27,933 nt of DNA from Nitrospira sp. (GTDB lineage: Bacteria > Nitrospirota > Thermodesulfovibrionia > Thermodesulfovibrionales > SM23-35). Positions 21,404 to 27,933 of the stretch are shown in pieces. Made by a program: the position numbers and the translations under genes. Positions within the stretch are counted from its first letter, which is position 1, and each line of letters opens with the position of its first letter. The stretch is from assembly GCA_016873595.1 (NCBI GenBank), contig VGWZ01000003.1, forward strand, positions 1 to 27,933. The letters are read 5' to 3'. A model generated the notes under the pieces. That model saw only the letters and a program-made list of their open reading frames with translations. It searched no databases and was not told the origin of the DNA.

Positions 21404-22789
21404 TCATACTACTGCACCCCCAACTACTATCTCGGGTATTCTGATGGTTGGCATCCCATCCGATACAGGAACTCCTTGTGCATCCTTACCGCATGTCCCG
21501 ATAGCAAACCCTAAATCAGAGCCAACCATATCTATAGATTCCAAGACATCTGGCCCATTACCTGCCAGTGTTGCACCTCTCACAGGTTCTCCTCTGTTTC
21601 CTTTGTTGATAAGATAGCCTTCCTGTACCTCAAAAACAAAATCACCTGTGACAGTATTTACCTGTCCGCCTCCCATTTTTTTCACAAAGAGGCCATACTC
21701 TACAGAGTTAATAATCTTTTCAGGGGACATAGTACCTGGCATAATAAAAGTGTTGGTCATCCGCGGTATAGGCCGGTGCTGGTATGATTGCCTCCTGCCA
21801 TTCCCTGTTGATTTTACCCCATCTTTTAGCGCAGTCAGTCTATCGTACAGATAGCTTTTTAAGATACCATTTTCTACTAGGACGGTCTGTTGGGAAGATG
21901 TACCTTCGTCATCAAACCTGAAAGAGCCTCTTTTCTTTGAGAGAGTTGAATCATCTATTACGGTAATAAGAGGGGATGCAATCTTCTGTCCTGTCTTTCG
22001 TGAGAATACAGATAGCCCATGTTGAGCAAGGTCAGCCTCAAGACCGTGGCCTATGGCCTCGTGTATCATAGTGCCACCTGCCTCAGACGAGATTACAACA
22101 GGCATCCTTCCACCAGGTGCTCTTCTCGCGGTGAGCATCATCACAACTCTTTTTGCTGCCTTCAGGCTTAACTCTTCTATATTCACGTCATCAAATAGCT
22201 CAAAGCCTATTAAACCACCTGTGAGTTCGTATCCTGTCTGTATGATACCGTCATCTGATGCAATGACATGAATTGCAGCCAGTGTATGAACCCTTTCATC
22301 TTCTATAATTGTTCCGTCTGATGTTGAGATCTGAACCTTCTGAATGAAATCATTATAGGTTGCACTTACCTGTTGTATTCTATGGTCAAAACCCCTGGCT
22401 ACAGTATTTGCCTTTCTCACGAGTGACATCTTTTTCTCAATCGGAATATTTTCTGGAAATAACCTTATGTCAAACGATAAGGAAGGGATTTTCGTATTGA
22501 GATTAATGACAGAATCAGTGTTTGTACCGGATGCAGCCCTGCATACCTCAGATGCAGCTGTCAATAAAGATTTCTCGGATAAATCATTACTGTATGCATA
22601 GGCAGACTTGCCATTATAGATAAGGCGGATACCTGCACCAGAATCAACACCTGTAATTACTTTTTCAATCTTGTTGTCTTCAAGATGAATAATAACTACT
22701 TTTTTGGACTCAACAAATATATCTGCATAGTCACCGCCGGATGAAAGAGTTTTCTTCAAGATTTTTAAGTGAAGATCATGATCAAGCAT
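21404..22789 (-). CDS. tldD: Metalloprotease TldD
   Basis: 461 residues, usual for TldD. The metal-binding HExxxH is in MIHEAIGHGLEAD near residue 245, and the late conserved Cys is in IGTCGKDAQGVP near residue 440. An acidic N-terminal half with YADIFVE and VDSGAGIRL is also typical. TldD works as a heterodimer with TldE/PmbA to degrade unfolded peptides through a narrow cavity and, in some hosts, to process modified peptides such as microcin B17. No tldE is next to it. The start lies five bases after an extended -10, implying a leaderless mRNA. Confidence 0.95.
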   Translation of the reverse strand: MLDHDLHLKILKKTLSSGGDYADIFVESKKVVIIHLEDNKIEKVITGVDSGAGIRLIYNGKSAYAYSNDLSEKSLLTAASEVCRAASGTNTDSVINLNTKIPSLSFDIRLFPENIPIEKKMSLVRKANTVARGFDHRIQQVSATYNDFIQKVQISTSDGTIIEDERVHTLAAIHVIASDDGIIQTGYELTGGLIGFELFDDVNIEELSLKAAKRVVMMLTARRAPGGRMPVVISSEAGGTMIHEAIGHGLEADLAQHGLSVFSRKTGQKIASPLITVIDDSTLSKKRGSFRFDDEGTSSQQTVLVENGILKSYLYDRLTALKDGVKSTGNGRRQSYQHRPIPRMTNTFIMPGTMSPEKIINSVEYGLFVKKMGGGQVNTVTGDFVFEVQEGYLINKGNRGEPVRGATLAGNGPDVLESIDMVGSDLGFAIGTCGKDAQGVPVSDGMPTIRIPEIVVGGAVV

Positions 22790-22794
22790 GTCAC

Positions 22795-22803
22795 ATTATA
22801 TCA
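22795..22803 (-). promoter_or_regulatory. Extended -10 promoter of tldD
   Basis: On the minus strand TGA-TATAAT is followed by only five bases (GTGAC) and then the ATG. There is no -35 match and no Shine-Dalgarno. The extended -10 should suffice, and transcription would begin at or next to the start codon. Confidence 0.65.
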
Positions 22804-22839
22804 AAGGTGGTGGAAGTTTAGCGAGGTGGAGATTGGCTG

Positions 22840-22866
22840 TTACAATTTTTAATAATCTGCTATTAT
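22840..22866 (+). promoter_or_regulatory. Promoter of mtnP-like gene
   Basis: TTACAA (22840-22845) and TGC-TATTAT (22858-22866) with a short 15-base spacer make a plausible extended -10 promoter, divergent from tldD. It would leave a leader of about 33 bases containing the GAAGGA ribosome site. Confidence 0.45.
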
Positions 22867-22905
22867 GTATTCATAAAAACGTAGAAGCGAAGGAATGCGA
22901 ATAAT

Positions 22906-23691
22906 ATGTTGAAGATAGGAGTTATAGGAGGGAGCGGTTGTTACGATATACCAGGCCTCATTATTACTGAACACAAAAAGATGACAACTCCCTTTGGTGA
23001 TCCCTCAGATACTTACCGCTTCGGAGAAATATCAGGTGTAAAGGTTGTATTCCTTCCGCGACATGGCTCACCGCATCATATCCCACCTCATCAGATAAAC
23101 TACAGGGCAAATATATGGGGATTCAAGGAACTTGGTGTAAAAAGGGTTATATCAGTGAATGCAGTAGGCGGGATACGTCCTGAGATGAAGCCCGGAACAA
23201 TTGTAATTCCTGATCAGATTATAGATATGACAAAGAGGAGGGAGTCTACATTCTATGACGGTGATGACGTTGTTCATATAGACTTCACAGAACCATATTG
23301 CGATGAGTTGAGAGAATCTCTTCTTAAAGCAGGCAAAAAGTCAGAGATAGCATTAATGAAATCAGGGACATATGTATGTGTGGATGGACCGAGGCTTGAA
23401 ACCAAAGCTGAAATTATATTTTTTAAGAGCATTGGTGCTGATGTTGTAGGGATGACAGTTATGCCCGAGGCATCACTTTCACGTGAGGGTGAGCTTTGTT
23501 TTGCATGTGTTGCAGTTGTGACAAATTATGCTGCAGGGATAACAGAAAAAAGGCTTACTACAACAGAAGTTATTGAAATGATGAAAAGAGTTAGCGGACA
23601 CGTAAGTGGTTTATTAAAAGAGACCTTTCACCTTATTTCAGACAAGAGAGGATGTGCCTGTAAGGATGCCCTGAGAGAAGCGAGGATGTAA
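22906..23691 (+). CDS. mtnP: Purine nucleoside / methylthio-nucleoside phosphorylase (MTAP family)
   Basis: 261 residues of the trimeric MTAP/PNP fold. The phosphate and ribose blocks are clear: IGVIGGSGCYDIPG, PRHGSPHHIPPHQINYRAN, NAVGGI and GMTVMPEASLSRE. The enzyme cleaves a purine nucleoside with phosphate. In adenine-specific MTAPs the base-binding stretch reads TDYD; here it is TNYA (in VVTNYAAGI). An Asn in this place is associated with 6-oxopurine preference, so inosine, guanosine or methylthioinosine may be the real substrate. The Cys-bearing C-terminal tail (RGCACKDALREARM) is unusual. Seven bases separate it from the response regulator, suggesting co-transcription. Confidence 0.9.
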   Translation: MLKIGVIGGSGCYDIPGLIITEHKKMTTPFGDPSDTYRFGEISGVKVVFLPRHGSPHHIPPHQINYRANIWGFKELGVKRVISVNAVGGIRPEMKPGTIVIPDQIIDMTKRRESTFYDGDDVVHIDFTEPYCDELRESLLKAGKKSEIALMKSGTYVCVDGPRLETKAEIIFFKSIGADVVGMTVMPEASLSREGELCFACVAVVTNYAAGITEKRLTTTEVIEMMKRVSGHVSGLLKETFHLISDKRGCACKDALREARM

Positions 23692-23698
23692 CTATTTT

Positions 23699-25069
23699 AT
23701 GGAGACCATTCTTATAGTAGAAGACAAAGAATCAATGTCAGAGATGCTGAAGGAGACTCTCGAGTCTGAAGGCTACAGAGTTATCATTGCGAGGGACGGT
23801 ATAGAAGGCATGAAGTATCTGAAAGAGAGCAAAATAGACCTTGTCCTTACGGACCTTAAACTTCCTAAAAAAAACGGTATAGATATCCTTAAAGTTTCAA
23901 AAGAAGAGAATCAGCTCATACCTGTTATTGTCATGACTGCGTTTGGTTCTGTTGAGTTAGCTGTTACAGCTATGAAGGAAGGTGCGTTCGATTTTATTAC
24001 AAAACCTTTCGATACAGACCACCTCCTCTTGCTTATAAAGAGGGCACTCGAGACACAGAGACTTCTTACAGAGAACATCCTGTTGAAAGAGGAATTTGCA
24101 TCAAAGTTTGAGTTCCCGAGAATTGTCGGGAAAAGCAATAAAATAGAAGACGTTGCGCAGATGGTCCAGAAAGTTGCGCCCACAAAGACAACGGTGCTTC
24201 TCCTTGGCGAAAGTGGTACAGGAAAAGAGATCTTTGCGAGGGCAATCCATAACGTGAGTAATAGACGGAATTATCCATTTGTACCGATTAATTGTGCAGC
24301 AATACCGAGAGAGCTCCTTGAATCCGAGCTTTTCGGACATGAAAAGGGTGCATTTACAGGTGCAGATTCAAGGAAACTTGGTAAATTCGAGCTTGCTGAT
24401 AAGGGGACAATATTCCTTGATGAAATTGGTGATATGGATCTCGTACTTCAATCGAAGGTTCTCAGGGCGATAGAGGATGGTGAGATAGAAAGAGTAGGAG
24501 GTGTGAAAGGCATTAATGTAGATGTGAGAATTATTGCCGCAAGTAATAAAGACATTGAAAGGGCAGTTGAAGAAATGCTTTTCAGGGAAGACCTTTATTA
24601 CAGACTCAATGTCTTTCCCATAAAGATACCACCATTGAGGGAGAGAAAAGAAGATATACCTTTGCTTGTTGACTACTTCATAAATAAGTACTGCCTTGAA
24701 ATAAAGACTTCTCTAAAAACTATTTCAAAAGAAACGCTCGATATACTTATGAGCTATCACTGGAAAGGGAATGTAAGAGAACTCGAAAATACCATAGAGC
24801 GGGCTGTTATCCTTTGTGATGGAGAAATGATTACCCCGGAGCATGTTGTGCTCAGCCAGAGAGCTGCATCCGAGTCCATGGTGAGATCTCTTCATATGGA
24901 AGGAACTCTCGGGGATACAGCAAAAGAAGCATTAAGGATTGCAGAAACCCAGCATATTGTGAAGGCCCTCAGAGACACAAAAGGGAATAAGAGCAGGGCG
25001 GCTGAACTCCTTCAAGTGAGCTATAAGACACTTCTCACAAAGATTAAAGAATATGGAATTGAGGCTTGA
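23699..25069 (+). CDS. Sigma54-dependent response regulator (NtrC type)
   Basis: 456 residues in three parts. The receiver (1-120) has acidic VEDKE, phospho-acceptor D52 in LVLTDLKLP, and the Lys of FITKPF. The AAA+ domain has Walker A GESGTGKE near 170, the sigma54-contacting GAFTGA near 217, and a Walker B-like GTIFLDEIGDMDL. The C-terminal Fis-type HTH (about 415-453) has GNKSRAAELLQVSYKTLL. It is phosphorylated by a histidine kinase and then remodels sigma54 polymerase at distant enhancers. No kinase gene is visible, so it is an orphan here. Its target genes are not evident; no clear GG-N10-GC sigma54 promoter stood out in the window. Confidence 0.95.
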   Translation: METILIVEDKESMSEMLKETLESEGYRVIIARDGIEGMKYLKESKIDLVLTDLKLPKKNGIDILKVSKEENQLIPVIVMTAFGSVELAVTAMKEGAFDFITKPFDTDHLLLLIKRALETQRLLTENILLKEEFASKFEFPRIVGKSNKIEDVAQMVQKVAPTKTTVLLLGESGTGKEIFARAIHNVSNRRNYPFVPINCAAIPRELLESELFGHEKGAFTGADSRKLGKFELADKGTIFLDEIGDMDLVLQSKVLRAIEDGEIERVGGVKGINVDVRIIAASNKDIERAVEEMLFREDLYYRLNVFPIKIPPLRERKEDIPLLVDYFINKYCLEIKTSLKTISKETLDILMSYHWKGNVRELENTIERAVILCDGEMITPEHVVLSQRAASESMVRSLHMEGTLGDTAKEALRIAETQHIVKALRDTKGNKSRAAELLQVSYKTLLTKIKEYGIEA

Positions 25070-25213
25070 CAGTATTGTTCCTATAGAATTATTATAAAAT
25101 TTGTACTTGATTGAATATGTCATAAGTGGATTAAGCGAAAAGAGCCAATAACCAGATTACAATAACCAAACATGATACAAAATGAGACAGGATAATTTAT
25201 CCGGAGGATTGCA

Positions 25214-25969
25214 GTGTCAGGACATTCAAAATGGGCACAGATAAAGCATAAGAAGTCACAGGTTGATGCAAAGAAGGGAAAGGTTTTTTCCAAAATAGCG
25301 AAAGAGATTACAGTCGCTGCAAGACTTGGAGGAGGGGACCTTACTGGAAATCCAAGGCTGAGGACTGCGATAGAAAAGGCAAAAGATGTGAACATGCCCC
25401 ATGATAATATTAAGAGGGCTGTTATGAAAGGCACAGGTGAGCTTCCTGGAGTGTCTTATGAGGAATCCATATATGAAGGGTATGGTCCTGGTGGTGCTGC
25501 ACTACTCGTAGAAGTACTTACTGACAATAGAAACAGAACAGGTTCCGAGGTACGACATATTATGAGTAAGAATGGTGGTAACTTAGGTGAAGCTGGTTGT
25601 GTCGCCTGGATGTTTACACAAAGAGGATATATTCTTGTTGAAAAAACAAAGATTGACGAAGATGCAATAATGACAATAGCTCTTGACGCAGGCGCTGAAG
25701 ATATGAGAAATGACCCTAAAGAAGACAACTACGAGATTATCACAGCTCCTGAGGATATGAACAAAGTAAAGGCCTCTGTCGAAGCATCAGGCATCCCGAT
25801 ATCTCTTGCAGAGATCACAATGCTTCCTAAGAGTTATATTGCCCTTGATGAAAAGTCAGCAGAGCAGATGATGAGGCTGATGGATGCACTTGAAGATCAT
25901 GAGGATGTCCAGAATGTATATACCAATTTCGATATCTCTGACGAGGTGATGGCTAAGATTGCCACATAG
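25214..25969 (+). CDS. yebC: YebC/PmpR-family protein
   Basis: 251 residues, the usual length. The N-terminus SGHSKWAQIKHKKSQVDAKK and GNPRLRTAIEKAKDVNMPHDNI are family signatures, followed by YEGYGPGG and LTDNRNRT. Members act as transcriptional regulators and, by more recent work on the family, help ribosomes with polyproline stretches. GTG 25214 is six bases after GGAGG. A perfect odd palindrome, GGATAA-T-TTATCC (25190-25202), touches that ribosome site and could hide it. The last 11 bases overlap the start of the DUF502 gene. Confidence 0.95.
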   Translation: MSGHSKWAQIKHKKSQVDAKKGKVFSKIAKEITVAARLGGGDLTGNPRLRTAIEKAKDVNMPHDNIKRAVMKGTGELPGVSYEESIYEGYGPGGAALLVEVLTDNRNRTGSEVRHIMSKNGGNLGEAGCVAWMFTQRGYILVEKTKIDEDAIMTIALDAGAEDMRNDPKEDNYEIITAPEDMNKVKASVEASGIPISLAEITMLPKSYIALDEKSAEQMMRLMDALEDHEDVQNVYTNFDISDEVMAKIAT

Positions 25970-26588
25970 AAGAACTTTTTCCATTCGTGCCACCTTTAAG
26001 CGAAGGTTCCTTGCGGGACTCCTTGTTTCAATTCCTGCTATCGCTACTTTCTTAATAATAGGGTGGTTCTTCGATTTTGTTGATGGATTGCTCAAGCCTT
26101 TTTTTTATAAAATTCTTGGCTATCATGTGAAGGGTCTCGGATTTATCTCAGCAATAATACTTATTTTTATTATAGGTATTATCGCCACAAATGTCATAGG
26201 CAGGAAGATCATAGAATTTTTAGAAAAAATTCTTCTCAAAATACCTTTACTAAAAGGTATATATACATCTATCAAACAGCTTGTTGATGCCTTTTCGCCG
26301 GAGCGTCATGGATCAGCATTTAAGAAATTTGTTATCGTTGAGTACCCAAAATCAGGTGTGTATGCATTCGGATTCCTCACAAAAGAGCATACAATTAAAT
26401 CAGAGAAAGGCGGAGGTGAAACCTTTCTGAGGGCTGTGTACATACCCACAAACCTTCTTTATTTCGGTGAGATCGCACTCTTCAGAGATGAAGAAGTCTT
26501 ATATACTGACATCCCTATAGATGAAGGGATTAAGATCATCCTTTCAGGCGGGATTGCTACCCCTGCAAGGATATCTGAGTCGAAATAA
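25959..26588 (+). CDS. DUF502 membrane protein
   Basis: 209 residues. A basic N-terminus (RRTFSIRATFKRRF) precedes two transmembrane helices, GLLVSIPAIATFLIIGWFF near 19-38 and FISAIILIFIIGIIATNV near 61-79. The soluble C-terminal region has KIPLLKGIYTSIKQLVDAFS, FGFLTKEH and VYIPTNLL, the hallmarks of DUF502. Function is unknown; plant homologues (LCV/COV1 type) affect vascular patterning. The first arginines suggest the N-terminus stays inside. The TTG start at 25959 overlaps the yebC stop, and its own stop overlaps the glmU start (TAATG), so the three genes should be translated from one mRNA. Confidence 0.9.
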   Translation: MPHRRTFSIRATFKRRFLAGLLVSIPAIATFLIIGWFFDFVDGLLKPFFYKILGYHVKGLGFISAIILIFIIGIIATNVIGRKIIEFLEKILLKIPLLKGIYTSIKQLVDAFSPERHGSAFKKFVIVEYPKSGVYAFGFLTKEHTIKSEKGGGETFLRAVYIPTNLLYFGEIALFRDEEVLYTDIPIDEGIKIILSGGIATPARISESK

Positions 26589-27933
26589 TGAAGATAATGT
26601 GTGTGGTCTTAGCTGCAGGGCTTGGAAAGAGGATGAATTCATCTTTACCAAAGGTCCTCAATACGCTGCATGGTATGCCAATGCTTCATCATGTCTTAAA
26701 TACCCTTTATGAACTTAATCCTCTCAGGATTGTTGTGGTGGCAGGAAAACATCTTAAAGAAATAAAAGAATCGCTATACAAGATACAGGATACAAGATGC
26801 AAGATACATAATAAAAAAAATCATACATCTGGCATCATGCATCGTGCATCAGGCATCTTGTTTGCGGAGCAGAAAGTGCCAATGGGTACAGGAGATGCAC
26901 TTCTCAAGGCATGGACTGCACTCAAAGGATTTCAAGGGACAGTTGTTGTTGTGAATGGAGATACGCCCTTGATTCTGTCAAAGACTCTTAAAAAATTCTT
27001 AACACTCCATGGTAAGAAAAGGAATAGTATTTCCATACTCTCATTTATTACTAAAGACCCGGGTTCATATGGGAGGGTCATCAGAGATGGCGCGGGTGAC
27101 ATTATATCAATCATTGAGGACAAGGATGCAACAGAACATCAGAAAAAGATAAAAGAAGTTAATAGCGGGGTATATGCGATTGAGGCTGATACCCTTCATC
27201 TCTTAAAGGAGATAAAGCTTAATGAATCAAAAGGGGAATATTACCTGACAGATATAATCGGGGTTGCGAAAGATAAGGGAATAAAGATAGGTGTATATTG
27301 CATTGTCTCTGAAGATGAGTTCATGGGGGTGAACACTCAAGAAGATTTTGAAAAGGTAAGGCAGTTAATGAGAGACAGGATAATAAAAAAGTGGGTGAGC
27401 AGGGGCATCTGCTTTATAGATACCAATTCAGTATATATATCCTCAAACGTGAAGATAGACAAAGGTACAACGATTTATCCAAATGTTCACCTCGAAGGGA
27501 ATACAAGAATTGGAAAGGGATGTACAATCTATCCAAATGTTCGGATTCAGGATAGCATCGTAGAAGATGGTGCGATTATCAAGGACTCAACACTTATTGA
27601 GGGGTCTGTGGTGAAGAGGAGAGCCTCTGTTGGACCATTTGCTCACATAAGGCCGGGTTCTGAAATTGGAGAAGAGGTAAAGATAGGAAATTTTGTAGAA
27701 GTGAAGAAATCAGTAATCGGCTCCCGTACAAAAGCATCCCACCTCACCTATCTCGGAGATTCAAAAATCGGGAAGGATGTTAATATTGGAGCAGGTACAA
27801 TAACCTGTAACTATGATGGATATAAAAAACATGTTACGATAATAGAGGACAATGTGTTCATAGGAAGTGATTCCCAACTTATTGCTCCTGTAAAGATAGG
27901 GAAAGGTGCATACGTTGGTGCAGGTTCTACAAT
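26588..27933 (+). CDS. glmU: Bifunctional GlmU, 3' end beyond window
   Basis: About 448 codons are visible and the frame is open at the window edge. The N-terminal uridyltransferase has VLAAGLGKRMNSSLPKVL and VNGDTPL; the C-terminal part is a left-handed beta-helix of hexapeptide repeats (IDKGTTIYPNVHLEG, IGNFVEVKKSVIG, LTYLGDSKIG, NIGAGTITCNYDGYKK) with acetyltransferase residues. It makes UDP-GlcNAc from GlcN-1-P for peptidoglycan and lipid A, feeding LpxC's pathway. Residues ~64-92 (KIQDTRCKIHNKK...MHRASGIL) do not fit the family and are encoded by an inserted repeat, just before the conserved EQKVPMGTGDALL. The start ATG overlaps the upstream stop. Confidence 0.95.
   Translation, partial: MKIMCVVLAAGLGKRMNSSLPKVLNTLHGMPMLHHVLNTLYELNPLRIVVVAGKHLKEIKESLYKIQDTRCKIHNKKNHTSGIMHRASGILFAEQKVPMGTGDALLKAWTALKGFQGTVVVVNGDTPLILSKTLKKFLTLHGKKRNSISILSFITKDPGSYGRVIRDGAGDIISIIEDKDATEHQKKIKEVNSGVYAIEADTLHLLKEIKLNESKGEYYLTDIIGVAKDKGIKIGVYCIVSEDEFMGVNTQEDFEKVRQLMRDRIIKKWVSRGICFIDTNSVYISSNVKIDKGTTIYPNVHLEGNTRIGKGCTIYPNVRIQDSIVEDGAIIKDSTLIEGSVVKRRASVGPFAHIRPGSEIGEEVKIGNFVEVKKSVIGSRTKASHLTYLGDSKIGKDVNIGAGTITCNYDGYKKHVTIIEDNVFIGSDSQLIAPVKIGKGAYVGAGST
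26778..26862. repeat. Palindromic repeat inserted in glmU
   Basis: The left arm ACAAGATACAGGATACAAGA and the right arm CATCGTGCATCAGGCATCTT are imperfect inverted copies around an A-rich centre (26811-26820). The element is read in frame through glmU and adds about 25-29 residues. It resembles the widespread ATACAAGATGCAAGAT-type dispersed repeat. Confidence 0.72.

Noticed and set aside
1..27933. CRISPR arrays, tRNA or rRNA genes and intact transposases
   Set aside because: I found no repeat-spacer pattern, no cloverleaf with a T-loop GGTTCGA-like core, and no transposase or integrase motif on either strand.

Overview
The window looks like a chromosomal segment of a Gram-negative, probably anaerobic bacterium. 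LpxC and GlmU point to lipopolysaccharide and cell-wall synthesis. An orphan 2-oxoacid:ferredoxin oxidoreductase subunit and several Fe-S/radical SAM proteins suggest anaerobic metabolism. Gene content, moderate-to-low GC and small conserved proteins (a MAKHAGAY-type 55-mer, DUF465, lysine-rich microproteins) fit Nitrospirota/Thermodesulfovibrio-like or deltaproteobacterial lineages. That assignment is recalled resemblance, not a search result.

Layout. 1-1031 is a graveyard of broken toxin-antitoxin or regulator genes: an MNT nucleotidyltransferase remnant joined to a headless, frameshifted PIN-domain remnant, then a broken XRE repressor on the minus strand. 1076-4105 is a tight accessory cassette: a bPH-like/GYF_2/helix-hairpin-helix (HhH) protein, a DUF2997 protein, a membrane-anchored HhH protein, a small NrdG-like radical SAM protein and an exported protein made of 19-residue repeats. 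This is the best candidate for an undescribed system. 4335-7461 holds single genes: a small hypothetical, a VorB-like ferredoxin oxidoreductase subunit, a 55-aa basic protein, cspA with a terminator-like hairpin in its leader, a conserved 125-aa protein and a macrodomain protein.

7522-14049 starts with a structured palindromic element. It is followed by hflX (apparently starting at ATA), an AhbD-like radical SAM/SPASM protein, hemE, hemH and a HemG/HemY-type oxidase, together a late heme-synthesis block. 14111-18341 has a DUF465 protein and ilvD-ilvB-ilvN for branched-chain amino acids. 18345-20330 has a lysine-rich microprotein, nfo, a winged-helix protein with a degenerate nucleotidyltransferase domain, and a second lysine-rich microprotein ending at a strong terminator. 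On the minus strand follow tldD and lpxC; on the plus strand mtnP-like phosphorylase, a sigma54 response regulator, yebC, a DUF502 membrane protein and glmU, cut by the window end.

Three themes cut across the genes. First, many promoters carry an extended -10 (TGn-TATAAT-like), and at least three genes begin so close to it that their mRNAs should be leaderless. Second, palindromic repeat elements have entered coding sequence without breaking it, twice in hemH (in two different reading frames) and once in glmU. Third, the left end is mobile or decaying DNA, whereas everything from about 4.6 kb rightward looks like core genome.
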